A DNA stretch of 21,511 bases from Hallerella sp964501065 (GCA_964501065.1 CAZCRF010000044.1:1-21511); one strand, 5' to 3'. Shown: positions 1 through 8,188, numbered from the stretch's first letter. Numbers and translations are program-made. The notes: generated by a model from the sequence alone, not told the origin.

Positions 1-2
1 AC

Positions 3-77
3 GACGACTTGGACTATTCCACAAGCACGGTGAGGCACATCCGTTTTCGGGATTTTGTGCAGCTAGACGAATTGTGA
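3..77 (+). CDS. 3' end of an unidentified protein (partial)
   Basis: Frame 3 is open from the window edge to a TGA at 75-77 and encodes DDLDYSTSTVRHIRFRDFVQ then LDEL. This mix of acidic, aromatic and basic residues looks more like real protein than the other two frames: frame 1 stops after ten codons and frame 2 turns Pro/Arg-rich. The gene starts outside the window and I do not recognise the family from 24 residues. The 240 bp after it hold no convincing gene. Confidence 0.35.
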   Translation, partial: DDLDYSTSTVRHIRFRDFVQLDEL

Positions 78-202
78 CCGCTCGGATTCCCGATTTTAGC
101 CAATCATCTTTCTGTTTTGGCGGGGAGGCTTTCCCCTCGCTACAGCTTGCAAGCGGTCTTCCGCCCCCCCCACTGCGGAGACACCCCGCAACTCCCGAAC
201 GC

Positions 203-225
203 AAAAAGGCCGACCATAAACGGCC
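203..225 (-). terminator. possible terminator downstream of the pilin fragment
   Basis: Read on the minus strand, GGCCG, an 8-nt loop and CGGCC are followed directly by TTTTT (positions 207-203). The stem is only 5 bp but all G:C. It lies about 95 bp past the stop of the pilin fragment, and no other minus-strand gene ends nearby. Confidence 0.35.
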
Positions 226-318
226 GGTCTTGACTCTAGTTGTTCCTTGGACGCGGAAGTTCAACCTGGACGGGATAGACTTTCGCGCCCCCGATTGGGT
301 TAGTCAGTATTGACGACG

Positions 319-663
319 TTAGTTGGAGAGTTTCTTGAATTGAGGGGTTAAGGCTTCACAATTAATTTCGTCATCCATAGAAGCGTCCCAGTTCGCTCCG
401 TTTCCGTTGCTGGTGCTTTTCGCTTTCAACGCCCATTTTTTCCCTTTCGCGCATTCGTTGAGGGCGACGGAGGAAGTCGCCGTCCAGCCCGTGACGGCTT
501 GTGACGTAAGAGCTTTTTTGCCGCTGCCGTCCGTGATTCCGTCAGCATAGGCAAAGTTTTGAGTCGCACCGTTGGCTCTGTCACTCATCGTTCCAATTTG
601 ATAGCCTAGCTTTTTCCAGCTGCCGAGCGTGTCTCCCAATTCAGAAACATACGCATCCTGCAA
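319..663 (-). pseudogene. type IV pilin fragment lacking the N-terminal prepilin region
   Basis: The 114 codons match the C-terminal globular part of a Fibrobacter-style type IV pilin. They run from KLQDAYVSE and GSWKKLGY through GWTATSSVALNECAKGKKW to a CEALTPQFKKL tail with two cysteines (about residues 70 and 102) placed like a pilin disulfide. A functional pilin needs a short leader, a prepilin peptidase site and a hydrophobic helix ending before this point. Here the frame upstream reads TSYVKLQ for a few codons and then meets a TGA about 14 codons before the TTG taken as start, after a run of seven C (minus strand). No prepilin helix is encoded in any frame upstream, where cotH begins on the other strand. 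It could be a decayed pseudogene or a silent donor cassette for recombination into an expressed pilin gene. The family call rests on recognition of the tail. Confidence 0.7.
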
Positions 664-722
664 CTTGACGTAGGATGTGGGGGGGATTGTGCGTAAAAGG
701 CTTCATGCGAGCATCCGCTCTC

Positions 723-752
723 GGCTTTTAAAGCCCCTCGATTGTGTATATT
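723..752 (+). promoter_or_regulatory. candidate promoter of the CotH-family gene
   Basis: TATATT at 747-752 fits a -10 box and ends only 7 nt before the ATG at 760, so transcription would start at or next to the start codon. No Shine-Dalgarno sequence is visible. A 6-1-6 inverted repeat (GGCTTT T AAAGCC, 723-735) lies where the -35 region would be. No good -35 consensus is present. Confidence 0.35.
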
Positions 753-759
753 TTCACTG

Positions 760-1995
760 ATGCGCCTTTCGTGGACAATTCCGTTAGTCCTTTCCATAGT
801 CTGCGTCGCCTGCCTGTGGAGCGACCCGGCGGAAGAGTCGAAGGACTATTTGCCGCTAGATGATTCGGAATATCCTTATGCGAAAATTCCGCGCGTCGTC
901 ATCGAAACGGAGAATTTCCGCGAGGTGCGCAACCGCACCACGAAGATTCCGGCACGTCTGCAGATTTACGGCGAGGACGCTCCCGAATCGGACGTCTGGG
1001 AACTCACCGTCCGCGGACGGGGAAATACGAGCTTCAACGTCCCCAAGTACAGCCTCAAGCTGGAATTCGCCAACCAAGTTTCCCCGTTCGGGATGCCCAA
1101 AAATCGGGACTGGGTCTTGATTTCGGAATACGGTGACAAGACGCATTTGCGGAATTGGATGGCCACGCGGCTTTCGAACTGGCTCGGTGCCAAGTACACG
1201 CCTCGGATGCGCTACGTGGAGCTTTACCTGAACCGCGAATACAGGGGTGTCTACCTCTTTTCCGAAAACATCAAGATCGGGAAAAAACGCTTGAACATCC
1301 CGGAGACGGATTCGAGCTTCGTGTTTGAAAAGGAGGATCCCAAAAAATACGACTCCCCGTACTTCAAGACTCCCGACGGGAACATCATCCACGTCGAATA
1401 TCCGAAAAATCTTTCGGACGCGTCCCTGGCGATGGCGAAAGCGCACTTGGACAGCTTCGAAACTTATTTGCATCGGGGAATTTTTTGGGCGGAGGATTCC
1501 CTCTCGCGTCGAATGGACTTCCGGGATTTTTTCGTCCATTATTGGATTCAAGAATTTGCGAAGAACGAGGACGGCAAGTTCACGAGGAGCGTCTTCTTCT
1601 ATTGGGTGAAGGGAGGGACGCTCCACTTCGGACCGATTTGGGATTTCGACTTGAGCTTTGGGAACGAATCCCGGGGGATGTTCAAAATGCCGGAGAACTG
1701 GTTCATCCGGAATTACCGCTGGAATCGCTTCATTCTGAACGATGTCAAAATGTCCCGCTTGGCGAAGGATTTTTGGGAGGAGAACCGGGAACTTTTCCGC
1801 GCGCTCATCGACAGCATTCCTCTGTACAAGAAGGACATTTCGCTTGCGATGAAAAACGAATTCAAGCGTTGGCCCATCTTGGACAACACGTTCACGTGGG
1901 CGCTCAGGAATTCTTACGGTTCCCACGACGAGGCGGTCGATTCCATGAAGGTCTGGGTGGAGAGGCGGTTCCGTTGGATTGACGGGAATTTGTGA
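760..1995 (+). CDS. CotH kinase-family protein, probable exported lipoprotein
   Basis: This is a 411-residue CotH-family protein (PF08757); members include spore-coat protein kinases and many uncharacterised secreted proteins of plant-matter degraders. Family hallmarks are RGRGNTS (85-91) followed by a Lys-rich strand (PKYSLKLEF), NRDWVLISEY with the HLRNW helix (about 115-132), YVELYLNREYRGVYLFSE (152-169) and GPIWDFDLSFG (291-301). The Asp residues of this last motif belong to the nucleotide/metal site in characterised CotH kinases. Residues 1-19 form a signal peptide with two cysteines (C15, C18); the lipobox is imperfect, so lipidation is likely but not certain. I chose ATG 760 over the in-frame TTG at 742 because it begins the signal peptide directly. 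Substrate and location beyond the inner membrane are unknown. The rhodanese gene follows 74 bp downstream on the same strand. Confidence 0.85.
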   Translation: MRLSWTIPLVLSIVCVACLWSDPAEESKDYLPLDDSEYPYAKIPRVVIETENFREVRNRTTKIPARLQIYGEDAPESDVWELTVRGRGNTSFNVPKYSLKLEFANQVSPFGMPKNRDWVLISEYGDKTHLRNWMATRLSNWLGAKYTPRMRYVELYLNREYRGVYLFSENIKIGKKRLNIPETDSSFVFEKEDPKKYDSPYFKTPDGNIIHVEYPKNLSDASLAMAKAHLDSFETYLHRGIFWAEDSLSRRMDFRDFFVHYWIQEFAKNEDGKFTRSVFFYWVKGGTLHFGPIWDFDLSFGNESRGMFKMPENWFIRNYRWNRFILNDVKMSRLAKDFWEENRELFRALIDSIPLYKKDISLAMKNEFKRWPILDNTFTWALRNSYGSHDEAVDSMKVWVERRFRWIDGNL

Positions 1996-2069
1996 TGGTC
2001 TGAATCTTCGATTGCCGTTTTTTATCCATTTCACCTTGAAATAATTCTAGCTTGTGCCCAGGAGATTTT

Positions 2070-2456
2070 ATGAAAAAAGGCGTTCTTTTCTTTTTGTTGA
2101 CGTTCCTGCTCACAGCCCCGAGTTTTGCCGGGGACGTTTCCAAAGCGTTTGAAACCATTTCTTGGGAAAAGGCGATTGGAATTTCGAAGTCCAAGAAGAG
2201 CAAGGCGATTTTTGTTGACGTCCGCACTCCGGAAGAAGTTTCCAAGGGGACGGTTCCCGGCGCGACGAACGTTCCCTTGCAGCAGTTGCAGTCCCGGTTC
2301 GGCGAATTGCCGAAAGACGCTTCGTTGCTGGTGTTTTGCCGCAGCGGCGTGCGCAGCCTCAAGGCCTCGGAGTTCCTCTCCGCCCAAGGATTTTCGAAAG
2401 TCTACAATGTCGACGGCGGATTCCTGGCCGCCCCGCCTGCAGCCGCGTTCAAGTAA
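2070..2456 (+). CDS. exported single-domain rhodanese
   Basis: This is a 128-residue protein with a clear signal peptide (MKKG, a Leu/Phe-rich core, then PSFA-GD cleavage near residue 21) and one rhodanese domain. FVDVRTPEEVSKGTVPGATN is the classic first motif, and CRSGVRS (about residues 91-97) is the active-site loop with the persulfide-forming Cys. The exported form implies periplasmic sulfur transfer or thiol handling; the partner is unknown. AGGAGA at 2060-2065 just before ATG 2070 fixes the start; an in-frame TTG 18 bp earlier is not preferred. The last 55 bp overlap the 3' end of lpxK on the opposite strand. Confidence 0.9.
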   Translation: MKKGVLFFLLTFLLTAPSFAGDVSKAFETISWEKAIGISKSKKSKAIFVDVRTPEEVSKGTVPGATNVPLQQLQSRFGELPKDASLLVFCRSGVRSLKASEFLSAQGFSKVYNVDGGFLAAPPAAAFK

Positions 2457-3331
2457 TCCCGGAAAGTCCGGCTCAGGTTCGCCCGCATCCGTGCGACGTA
2501 AAGGCGCGGATTCTTTGCCGTTTCATCGTCCAATCGGGCCGCGTCCTTTTCCGTGATGACGACGGGATTCCCCGCTCGCAATTCCTTTTGGAGACGCTTC
2601 GCGTAGCGTCGGGAATGGTCGCGCAGAAAGACTTCCCTGGAAACGTCGATCCCGAAACTCTTCACGTCTTCGACGAAGCGGTCGGGGTTGCCGATGGCCG
2701 TCACCACGACGGCGTAGGCTTTGCCCCGGAGACGCTCCCCGGAGGAATTTTCCACTTGCGAAATGCCGAATGATGCGGAAAACCCGACGGGCAAGTCCCT
2801 TCCCCGGAGGGAAGCCTTTTGAACGCAGAGGACGGTTCTCGCCTTCGGATGGTCTGATTCCAGGCTTGAACAGTTTCCCGAAGGGATCAAGTCCCGGATG
2901 GACGTTGCCCGTTCCCCCCAGCGCAAAATGAAAACGTCCGCATGGGAAAATCGCGTGTCTTCCAGCCCGCTGTCGCAAAGGATGACGTCGAAAAGTCCGT
3001 CGATTCTTTTTGCCAAGGCGTAACGGTTCCGCGTCGAGAAGATTTCTGCATCGGGGAGGGCTTTCCGGAGCATCGCGCATTCGTCCCAGGCGGCCTCGTG
3101 GCAGAGGATGGCGATTCGGTTCCCGCAAGCGGAAAGCTCTTCGGCGATTCTTGCCGTGAGAGGGGTTTTCCCCGCGCCGCCGGAAAGGAACGATCCGACG
3201 ACGATGATCCGGCTGCGGAACGGGGCTTCCCTTTTGCGGTAAAGGGTCTTTTTGAAAAGGCAATACCCGATTCGGTAGGCGCATGTCGCCGGGAGCAGGC
3301 AAATGGAAAGAATCTTTGACCGATGGGGCAT
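2402..3331 (-). CDS. lpxK: tetraacyldisaccharide 4'-kinase (divergent)
   Basis: This 309-residue protein phosphorylates the 4' position of the lipid A disaccharide at the inner membrane. The LpxK-type P-loop GSFLSGGAGKTPLT (46-59) follows a hydrophobic membrane-associated N-terminus. WDECAML (82-88) aligns with the family's GDEP motif, whose Asp is the catalytic base, and RDH (238-239) aligns with the family's FPDH catalytic His. IGNPDRF (213-219) and ITEKDA (259-264) are the remaining signatures. Two oddities: the usual ISRGYGG segment and the stretch up to GDEP are shortened to about ten residues, and the family's DDGLQH reads DSGLED (120-125). It should still be active, but it is a short-form member. 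ATG 3331 is preferred over an upstream in-frame ATG at 3397, which would overlap the promoter gap to ackA. Its 3' end overlaps the convergent rhodanese. Confidence 0.88.
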   Translation of the reverse strand: MPHRSKILSICLLPATCAYRIGYCLFKKTLYRKREAPFRSRIIVVGSFLSGGAGKTPLTARIAEELSACGNRIAILCHEAAWDECAMLRKALPDAEIFSTRNRYALAKRIDGLFDVILCDSGLEDTRFSHADVFILRWGERATSIRDLIPSGNCSSLESDHPKARTVLCVQKASLRGRDLPVGFSASFGISQVENSSGERLRGKAYAVVVTAIGNPDRFVEDVKSFGIDVSREVFLRDHSRRYAKRLQKELRAGNPVVITEKDAARLDDETAKNPRLYVARMRANLSRTFRDYLNAAAGGAARNPPSTL

Positions 3332-3408
3332 TGCGGAAAACTTAAAAATTTGCCCGTTCCGCAAAAACTTTTTACCTTTTGGGGGAACATTTTTCAAGGT
3401 GGCCTTTT

Positions 3409-4593
3409 ATGCGCATTCTCGTTTTGAATTGCGGAAGCTCTTCCGTCAAGTTCGCCGTCATCGACACGAATTCCAAAGAATCCCTTTCGAACGGACTCGT
3501 CGAAAATATCGGGGTCAACGGGCATTTCAAGGGCAAGGGCCCGGAAGGCAAGACGGAGTTCCATTTCGATTGCCCCACCCACAAGGAGGCCGTCATCGAA
3601 GTCCAAAAATTCCTCACGGCGCAAAAGCTGATCGATTCCATCGAGGCCGTCGGGCATCGCATCGTCCACGGTGGAAAATACATCAAGTCCGAGCCGGTGA
3701 CGAAAGAACTCATTGATTACATCCGCAGCATCATCCTGTTTGCCCCGCAGCATGAAGGCGCGCATGCGACCGGCATGGAAGTCGCGATGGAAATTTTCCC
3801 GAATCTTCCGCAGCTGGCCGTCTTCGACACTGCGTTCCACCAGACGATGCCGCGCAAGGCGTTCCTCTACGGGATTCCGTACACATATTATGAAGAATTG
3901 AAAATCCGCCGTTACGGTTTCCACGGGACGTCGCACCGTTACGTGAGCGCGGAAGCCGCCCGTATCCTCGGCAAGAAGCCGGAGGAGTTGAACCTGGTGA
4001 CGGCGCACCTCGGCAATGGATGTTCCTGTTCTGCAATCCATGCGGGGAAGTGCGTCGATACGACGATGGGGTTCACGCCTCTCGACGGTCTTGTGATGGG
4101 GACGCGTTCCGGCTCCCTCGACCCGGCCATCCTCTTTTTCTTGAACAAGAAATTGGGCTTCGACATCGACAGGCTGAACACTTTGGTCAACAAGGAGAGC
4201 GGACTCCTCGGGCTTTCCGGGCTTTCAAACGATATGCGGACGATTACGCAAAAAATGGAAGAGGGGCACGAAGGCGCAAAAATCGCCTTTGAAGTTTTCT
4301 GCTACAGGCTTTCGCGGGAAATCGGCGGCATCTCCATGGCCTTGCCGAGAATCGACGCCTTGGTCTTCACGGGCGGCATCGGGGAGAATAGCGCGGCAGT
4401 TCGCGAGACGACCCTTGAAAACTTGGCCATTTTGGGTTTCAAGGTCGATTCGGCCCGCAATGCGAACAACGGGAAGGATTCCGGCCACGTCATCAGCGCG
4501 GAAGGCTCGAAGCCGCTGGCATTGGTCGTTCCGACGAATGAAGAGCTTCTCATCGCCCTCGACACGGCGGAATATGCGGAAAAGGTGAAGTAA
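3409..4593 (+). CDS. ackA: acetate kinase
   Basis: This 394-residue protein interconverts acetyl phosphate plus ADP and acetate plus ATP, the ATP-yielding end of mixed-acid fermentation. All family motifs are present: NCGSSSVKF at the N-terminus, GHRIVHGG, FDTAFHQTMP, RYGFHGTSHRYV, HLGNGCSC, the GLVMGTRSGSLDP loop and FTGGIGENSA near the C-terminus. Length is normal. AAGGTGG at 3397-3403 spaced before ATG 3409 sets the start. It is divergent from lpxK across 77 bp. No phosphotransacetylase gene is next to it in this window, so it is not in the common pta-ackA arrangement here. A strong hairpin terminator follows. Confidence 0.97.
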   Translation: MRILVLNCGSSSVKFAVIDTNSKESLSNGLVENIGVNGHFKGKGPEGKTEFHFDCPTHKEAVIEVQKFLTAQKLIDSIEAVGHRIVHGGKYIKSEPVTKELIDYIRSIILFAPQHEGAHATGMEVAMEIFPNLPQLAVFDTAFHQTMPRKAFLYGIPYTYYEELKIRRYGFHGTSHRYVSAEAARILGKKPEELNLVTAHLGNGCSCSAIHAGKCVDTTMGFTPLDGLVMGTRSGSLDPAILFFLNKKLGFDIDRLNTLVNKESGLLGLSGLSNDMRTITQKMEEGHEGAKIAFEVFCYRLSREIGGISMALPRIDALVFTGGIGENSAAVRETTLENLAILGFKVDSARNANNGKDSGHVISAEGSKPLALVVPTNEELLIALDTAEYAEKVK

Positions 4594-4610
4594 TCTTTTC
4601 CATGGAAATG

Positions 4611-4647
4611 AAAAATCCGGTGCACCTTCGGCGCACCGGATTTTTTT
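4611..4647. terminator. bidirectional terminator between ackA and the lipoprotein gene
   Basis: AAAAATCCGGTGC (4611-4623) pairs with GCACCGGATTTTT (4633-4645) around a short loop containing TTCG. A T-run lies on the + side and an A-run on the other, so it can end transcription from both convergent genes (ackA stop 4593, lipoprotein stop 4668). Confidence 0.92.
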
Positions 4648-4667
4648 CACTATGAGAGTCAGAAGCT

Positions 4668-5927
4668 TCAGTCGGCAATGGGGACAATCAAGTAGGCGTA
4701 ACCGGTTTCCACTTTCATCTCTTCCGTCAAGTTGTCCTTTGCCGCGTCGTAACGGTAGATGTAGGAGTCCTTGGCTGTGGCGTGCCCCATGAGGACGGTG
4801 CCGTCGCTGTCCAAGTGGATGGAAGGCGCGAGCCAGGAAAGGGTCGGGGTCAAATCGATTTTGGAAATCTTGCCCGCGTAGACGTCGATGACGACGGGTT
4901 GCCATTCGAAGTTTTCATAATTCGTCGGGTCTTCGAAGCTTCCGAAAAGTCCCACGAATTTGCCGTCGCCCGCATAAGCCCCGCCGCCCATCATCAGGCT
5001 GCCGGAGTTCGTCTTTTCGCCGCCGTAGGACAGGTCGTTCAGATGGAGAACGAAGGACGTGTCGAATTCATCCTCTCCGGACTTGATGCGCACGTAACCT
5101 TCCTTGTAATCGGGCGAGATGAGGCCGAACATCGCCGAAGAGTAGAAGTAGATGTCGCCCTTTTCGTCTGCAAATGCCATCGTATTGTTCAAGTCGTCGA
5201 ACGCGCCGAGGAACGACGTCTTGTCTTCCGTGATGACCTTTTCCACCTTGTCAGTCGCCACGTCGACAATGGCGACGGAACCGTAGGCGGAACCGACTCC
5301 GCTGCTTGCGTCAACCGCTTGGGCGAGAGTCACGTAAAGCTTGCCGTCGCGCAAGACGGAAGAGCCCGGCATGGCGAGCTGCGCCCCGGAATCCGCTTCG
5401 AATTGGACGGCGCCCGTTTCTTTCAACGTCTGCGGATCCAATGCGACTAGCGCATCTCCGTAGGGGAATTCCACATACATCTTGCTTTCGTCGACAAAGA
5501 CCATCATCAAACCGGGTCCGTAGTCCGTCGTTTTGAAAGTCGCGTCCGCCTTGTCGCCGATTTCATTGTTCTCGTCTAGAGCGTAGCGGGAAAGAGTGGA
5601 GAACGCTTGGGAATCGTCGAGCAGGAGCGTGTAGATGGAACCGTTGTAATAGGCGATTGTCCCCGTCGAAGAGCCTTCCATGAAAGACTCCACGAGGGTC
5701 TTCTGGTCGTCCGTCAAGTTGCCCGTGCCGATGTATTGGCCGTTGTCTACCTTGAACGATAGGGCGTACTTCTTTGTCGTGGCGTTCGAGTCCGCCTTGG
5801 ATTCGGAGCTGCCCGAAACGCTGGAGCTGGAATCGTCATCGCTTGCGCTGGAGCTGGAATCGCTGCAGGCCGCGAACAGGAGGCTCAGCGAAGCGGCGAA
5901 TAAGAGGTTTTTGGTGAGAGTTTTCAT
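4668..5927 (-). CDS. DUF4374-type beta-propeller surface lipoprotein (XusB-like)
   Basis: This 419-residue lipoprotein has signal peptide and lipobox LLFAAC (Cys21), then a Ser/Asp linker to about residue 50 of the type common in Fibrobacter surface lipoproteins. The rest consists of repeated short beta-blades such as NGSIYTLLL, ESKMYVEF, DGKLYVTL and KGDIYFYS. The stretch EKVITEDKTSFLG, then DEKGDIYFYSSA and GYVRIKSGEDEFD (about 229-289) fits the DUF4374 family (PF14298). That family includes XusB, a Bacteroides outer-membrane lipoprotein that captures ferric enterobactin for the TonB receptor XusA. The position directly downstream of a TonB-dependent receptor supports the same role, but the ligand is not shown by the sequence. 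ATG 5927 has AAGGA just upstream. The same frame stays open to 6344, but that extension is out-of-frame receptor sequence. Confidence 0.8.
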   Translation of the reverse strand: MKTLTKNLLFAASLSLLFAACSDSSSSASDDDSSSSVSGSSESKADSNATTKKYALSFKVDNGQYIGTGNLTDDQKTLVESFMEGSSTGTIAYYNGSIYTLLLDDSQAFSTLSRYALDENNEIGDKADATFKTTDYGPGLMMVFVDESKMYVEFPYGDALVALDPQTLKETGAVQFEADSGAQLAMPGSSVLRDGKLYVTLAQAVDASSGVGSAYGSVAIVDVATDKVEKVITEDKTSFLGAFDDLNNTMAFADEKGDIYFYSSAMFGLISPDYKEGYVRIKSGEDEFDTSFVLHLNDLSYGGEKTNSGSLMMGGGAYAGDGKFVGLFGSFEDPTNYENFEWQPVVIDVYAGKISKIDLTPTLSWLAPSIHLDSDGTVLMGHATAKDSYIYRYDAAKDNLTEEMKVETGYAYLIVPIAD

Positions 5928-5947
5928 ATGATTCCTTTGGGTTGTTG

Positions 5948-8188
5948 TTAAAGACTGATTTTGATTTTTGTCGAGAAGGCGCGTCCGGGCTTGGAATCTC
6001 CGTATTTGTCGTAAACCGTTTCGTCCGACAGGTTGCGCACTTCGAAGTTCCAGGAAAGTCGGTTCGCCAAGATGGAATATTCCACCCCGACGTCCATCGA
6101 AAAGGAGCTCGGGATGATTCTGTTCTGCTTCTTGGAGACTTTCCACGAGTAGTAATATTCGTCCGTGTAATTGGCGAGCCAGTACACTTTGAAAAAATCC
6201 TCGGCGAAGAGCAAATCTCCGGCGTGGACTTCCGCACCGAAGTTCATGAAGAAGCGCGGCACGTTGGGGACTATCCAACCGGAAGAGATGCCGTAAGCCT
6301 TGTCGTCTTCCCGGCTCCGGGCGTTTTGGCGTGTCATGTTCCAAGAGAGGTTCAGGTATTCGTTCACGTCGGCGGAGGCTTCGAGTTCAAAGCCCTTCGT
6401 CTTTGTCCCGGCGCTGTTGTAGCAAGGCCTCGGCGTTGAAGAGAACGGGCTCAAGTAAATGCGGTCGTCCATCAGCAGGTAAAATCCGTTCGCGGCAAAA
6501 TGCGCCTTGAGGAGGAACGGGATTTTTTCAAAATCGAAATCGATTCCGACAGTGAAGTTGTCGGACTTTTCCGGTTTGAGAGTCGGCGCGCTGGCGATGT
6601 AGAGGCCGTTCCCGAAAATCTCTTCTCGGGTCGGGAAACGCAGACTGTGCTGGTACCCTCCGCGGACGGAGACGATTTTCCAAATTTGGACATTCAAGTT
6701 TTCGCTGTAGCCGAAATCCTTCTTTTGCACATTTTCGTCGCCGAGGCGCGTCATCCGCTCAGCATCGTCGTCGGCATCCAAATAGTAGAAGTAGCCTTTC
6801 ACGCCCAGCACGTTTTGGAATCGTCTCCCCCAGAAGAAGTTTTCCAAGGAAATCCCGGAAACCAGCGAGTGATCGTATCCGCTGAACGGCGCATTGTTGA
6901 AGACTCGGTTCGCGCTGCCCAAAAGTTTGTCTTTCGAATCCTGGGATTCATAACGGTAGAGGCCGCTCCATGTCAGGGAATGGTTCTCGTTGAATGCGTA
7001 AACGGCGTTCCAGGGCGCTTCGATGGAGAAGATGTCGCGCGTGTTCCAAGTCGGGCTGCCGACGCTCAGCTCGCCGAGAGGCGAGGAACTCTCCCGGAAG
7101 GCGTCCTTTCCCCAGCCGTAATAATAGACATGGCTAGTGTCTATCAGGCGGTCGTCGAAGTCGGAATAGGAGAACCCGAGGGATACCGAAAGCCCGCTCC
7201 GCCAGGACTTTTCGAGCCCCAGAGATGTCCCGAAGCCGTCGGAACGGCTCATCATTTGCTCCACGCGATGCGACGTGGATTGCACTTCGAGAGCGGATGC
7301 CGAATAACTGCCGCCGACGGAAATTTTGTCGAACCAGTAATTCTTCAAGTTCACGAACGGGGAAATGTTGTATCCGTAGTAACGGTTGTGCTCCCGCGTC
7401 ACGGTCGTGTCCATGTAAGGCGTCGTGAATTCGTAATCATTGTCCGAGTAATTGTAATAGGCGGAAATTCCCGTTTCCACGGCGCGCGAGTTTGCGGAAT
7501 CCGTTTTGAAGACGTATTTGGCGTCGAGGGAGGCTTTGTGCGTGTTGAAACTGCCGAAGGAATAGGAGGCGGTGGCGGAACTTTTCGGCAGCTCTTTTGT
7601 CACGATGTTGATGGCGCCTCCCATGCCGTCTGTCGCGAATCGCTCCGGGACGTAACTTTTGTAGACTTCCACGCGTTCGATCTTGTCGATGGGGATGTCG
7701 CTTACGGAAAGATTCCCGTCGCCGTTTTCGACGGGGATTCCGTTGACCAGGACTTTGACGTTCTTGCCTTCCATTCCCCGGATGTTGATTTTCGCTTCTC
7801 CGCCAAGTCCGCCGGACTGTCTTACTTTCACCCCGCTGGAACGGTTCGCCACGTCGGCGATGGTCGCGCTGGACCCTTGCAGTTCCTTCGTATCCAACAC
7901 GGTGACGGATTCTGCTTTGGTCTTCGTGTCGGCGGCCGGGGATTCGCTCTCCGCTTCGTCTTCGACGGAAAGGCCTTCGAGGACTGTCACGCCGTCCGTT
8001 TCGTTCGTCGGGCGTCCGATTTCTTCTGGCGCTTTCGAATCGCGGCGCTCCCCGTCCGAAGTCTCGGGGACATTTTCCGAGGCTTCCTCCCCGTCGAAGA
8101 AAGATTCGTCAAAGACGGAGACCTCCTCTTCGGCGAAGACGGCTGTGCCGGAAACGGCGGCCAAGATGAATAGCTTCTTCAAGAACAT
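5948..8188 (-). CDS. TonB-dependent outer-membrane receptor
   Basis: This 746-residue outer-membrane receptor imports a ligand using TonB energy. A signal peptide (cleavage after VFA, residue 19) precedes a long acidic low-complexity segment (about 20-92) that contains the TonB-box-like strings DGVTVLEG and ESVTVLDT. The plug domain spans about 95-200, with IADVANRSSGVKVRQSGGLG, INIRGMEGKNVKVLVNGIPV, IERVEVYKS and GAINIVTKEL. The remaining 540 residues are a Tyr/Phe-rich beta barrel ending in FSTKIKISL. No carboxypeptidase-like N-terminal domain is present, so it is not a SusC type. The DUF4374 lipoprotein gene follows 20 bp downstream, forming one transcription unit. Siderophore import is the favoured guess because of that partner; cobalamin is an alternative suggested weakly by the leader. 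Confidence 0.93.
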   Translation of the reverse strand: MFLKKLFILAAVSGTAVFAEEEVSVFDESFFDGEEASENVPETSDGERRDSKAPEEIGRPTNETDGVTVLEGLSVEDEAESESPAADTKTKAESVTVLDTKELQGSSATIADVANRSSGVKVRQSGGLGGEAKINIRGMEGKNVKVLVNGIPVENGDGNLSVSDIPIDKIERVEVYKSYVPERFATDGMGGAINIVTKELPKSSATASYSFGSFNTHKASLDAKYVFKTDSANSRAVETGISAYYNYSDNDYEFTTPYMDTTVTREHNRYYGYNISPFVNLKNYWFDKISVGGSYSASALEVQSTSHRVEQMMSRSDGFGTSLGLEKSWRSGLSVSLGFSYSDFDDRLIDTSHVYYYGWGKDAFRESSSPLGELSVGSPTWNTRDIFSIEAPWNAVYAFNENHSLTWSGLYRYESQDSKDKLLGSANRVFNNAPFSGYDHSLVSGISLENFFWGRRFQNVLGVKGYFYYLDADDDAERMTRLGDENVQKKDFGYSENLNVQIWKIVSVRGGYQHSLRFPTREEIFGNGLYIASAPTLKPEKSDNFTVGIDFDFEKIPFLLKAHFAANGFYLLMDDRIYLSPFSSTPRPCYNSAGTKTKGFELEASADVNEYLNLSWNMTRQNARSREDDKAYGISSGWIVPNVPRFFMNFGAEVHAGDLLFAEDFFKVYWLANYTDEYYYSWKVSKKQNRIIPSSFSMDVGVEYSILANRLSWNFEVRNLSDETVYDKYGDSKPGRAFSTKIKISL

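Noticed and set aside
74..313. Open frame of 79 codons on the + strand at the left end
   Set aside because: Starts with GTG overlapping the end of another frame, is Pro/Arg-rich with no recognisable motif, and crosses the hairpin at 203-225.
606..797. 63-codon - strand frame as the missing pilin N-terminus after a frameshift
   Set aside because: Its sequence (HEAFYAQSPPHPTSSC) has no prepilin cleavage site or hydrophobic helix, so one frameshift cannot restore a pilin.
856..2034. 392-codon open frame on the - strand
   Set aside because: Antisense shadow of the CotH-family gene, with no signal peptide, motif or ribosome binding site.
5928..6344. Upstream extension of the DUF4374 lipoprotein frame
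   Set aside because: This part is an out-of-frame reading of the TonB receptor's 3' end. The true start at 5927 has a ribosome binding site, signal peptide and lipobox.
6500..8173. 557-codon open frame on the + strand
   Set aside because: Antisense to the TonB receptor; Val/Arg/Glu-rich with no domain. Such shadows are common here because stops are rare opposite this codon usage.
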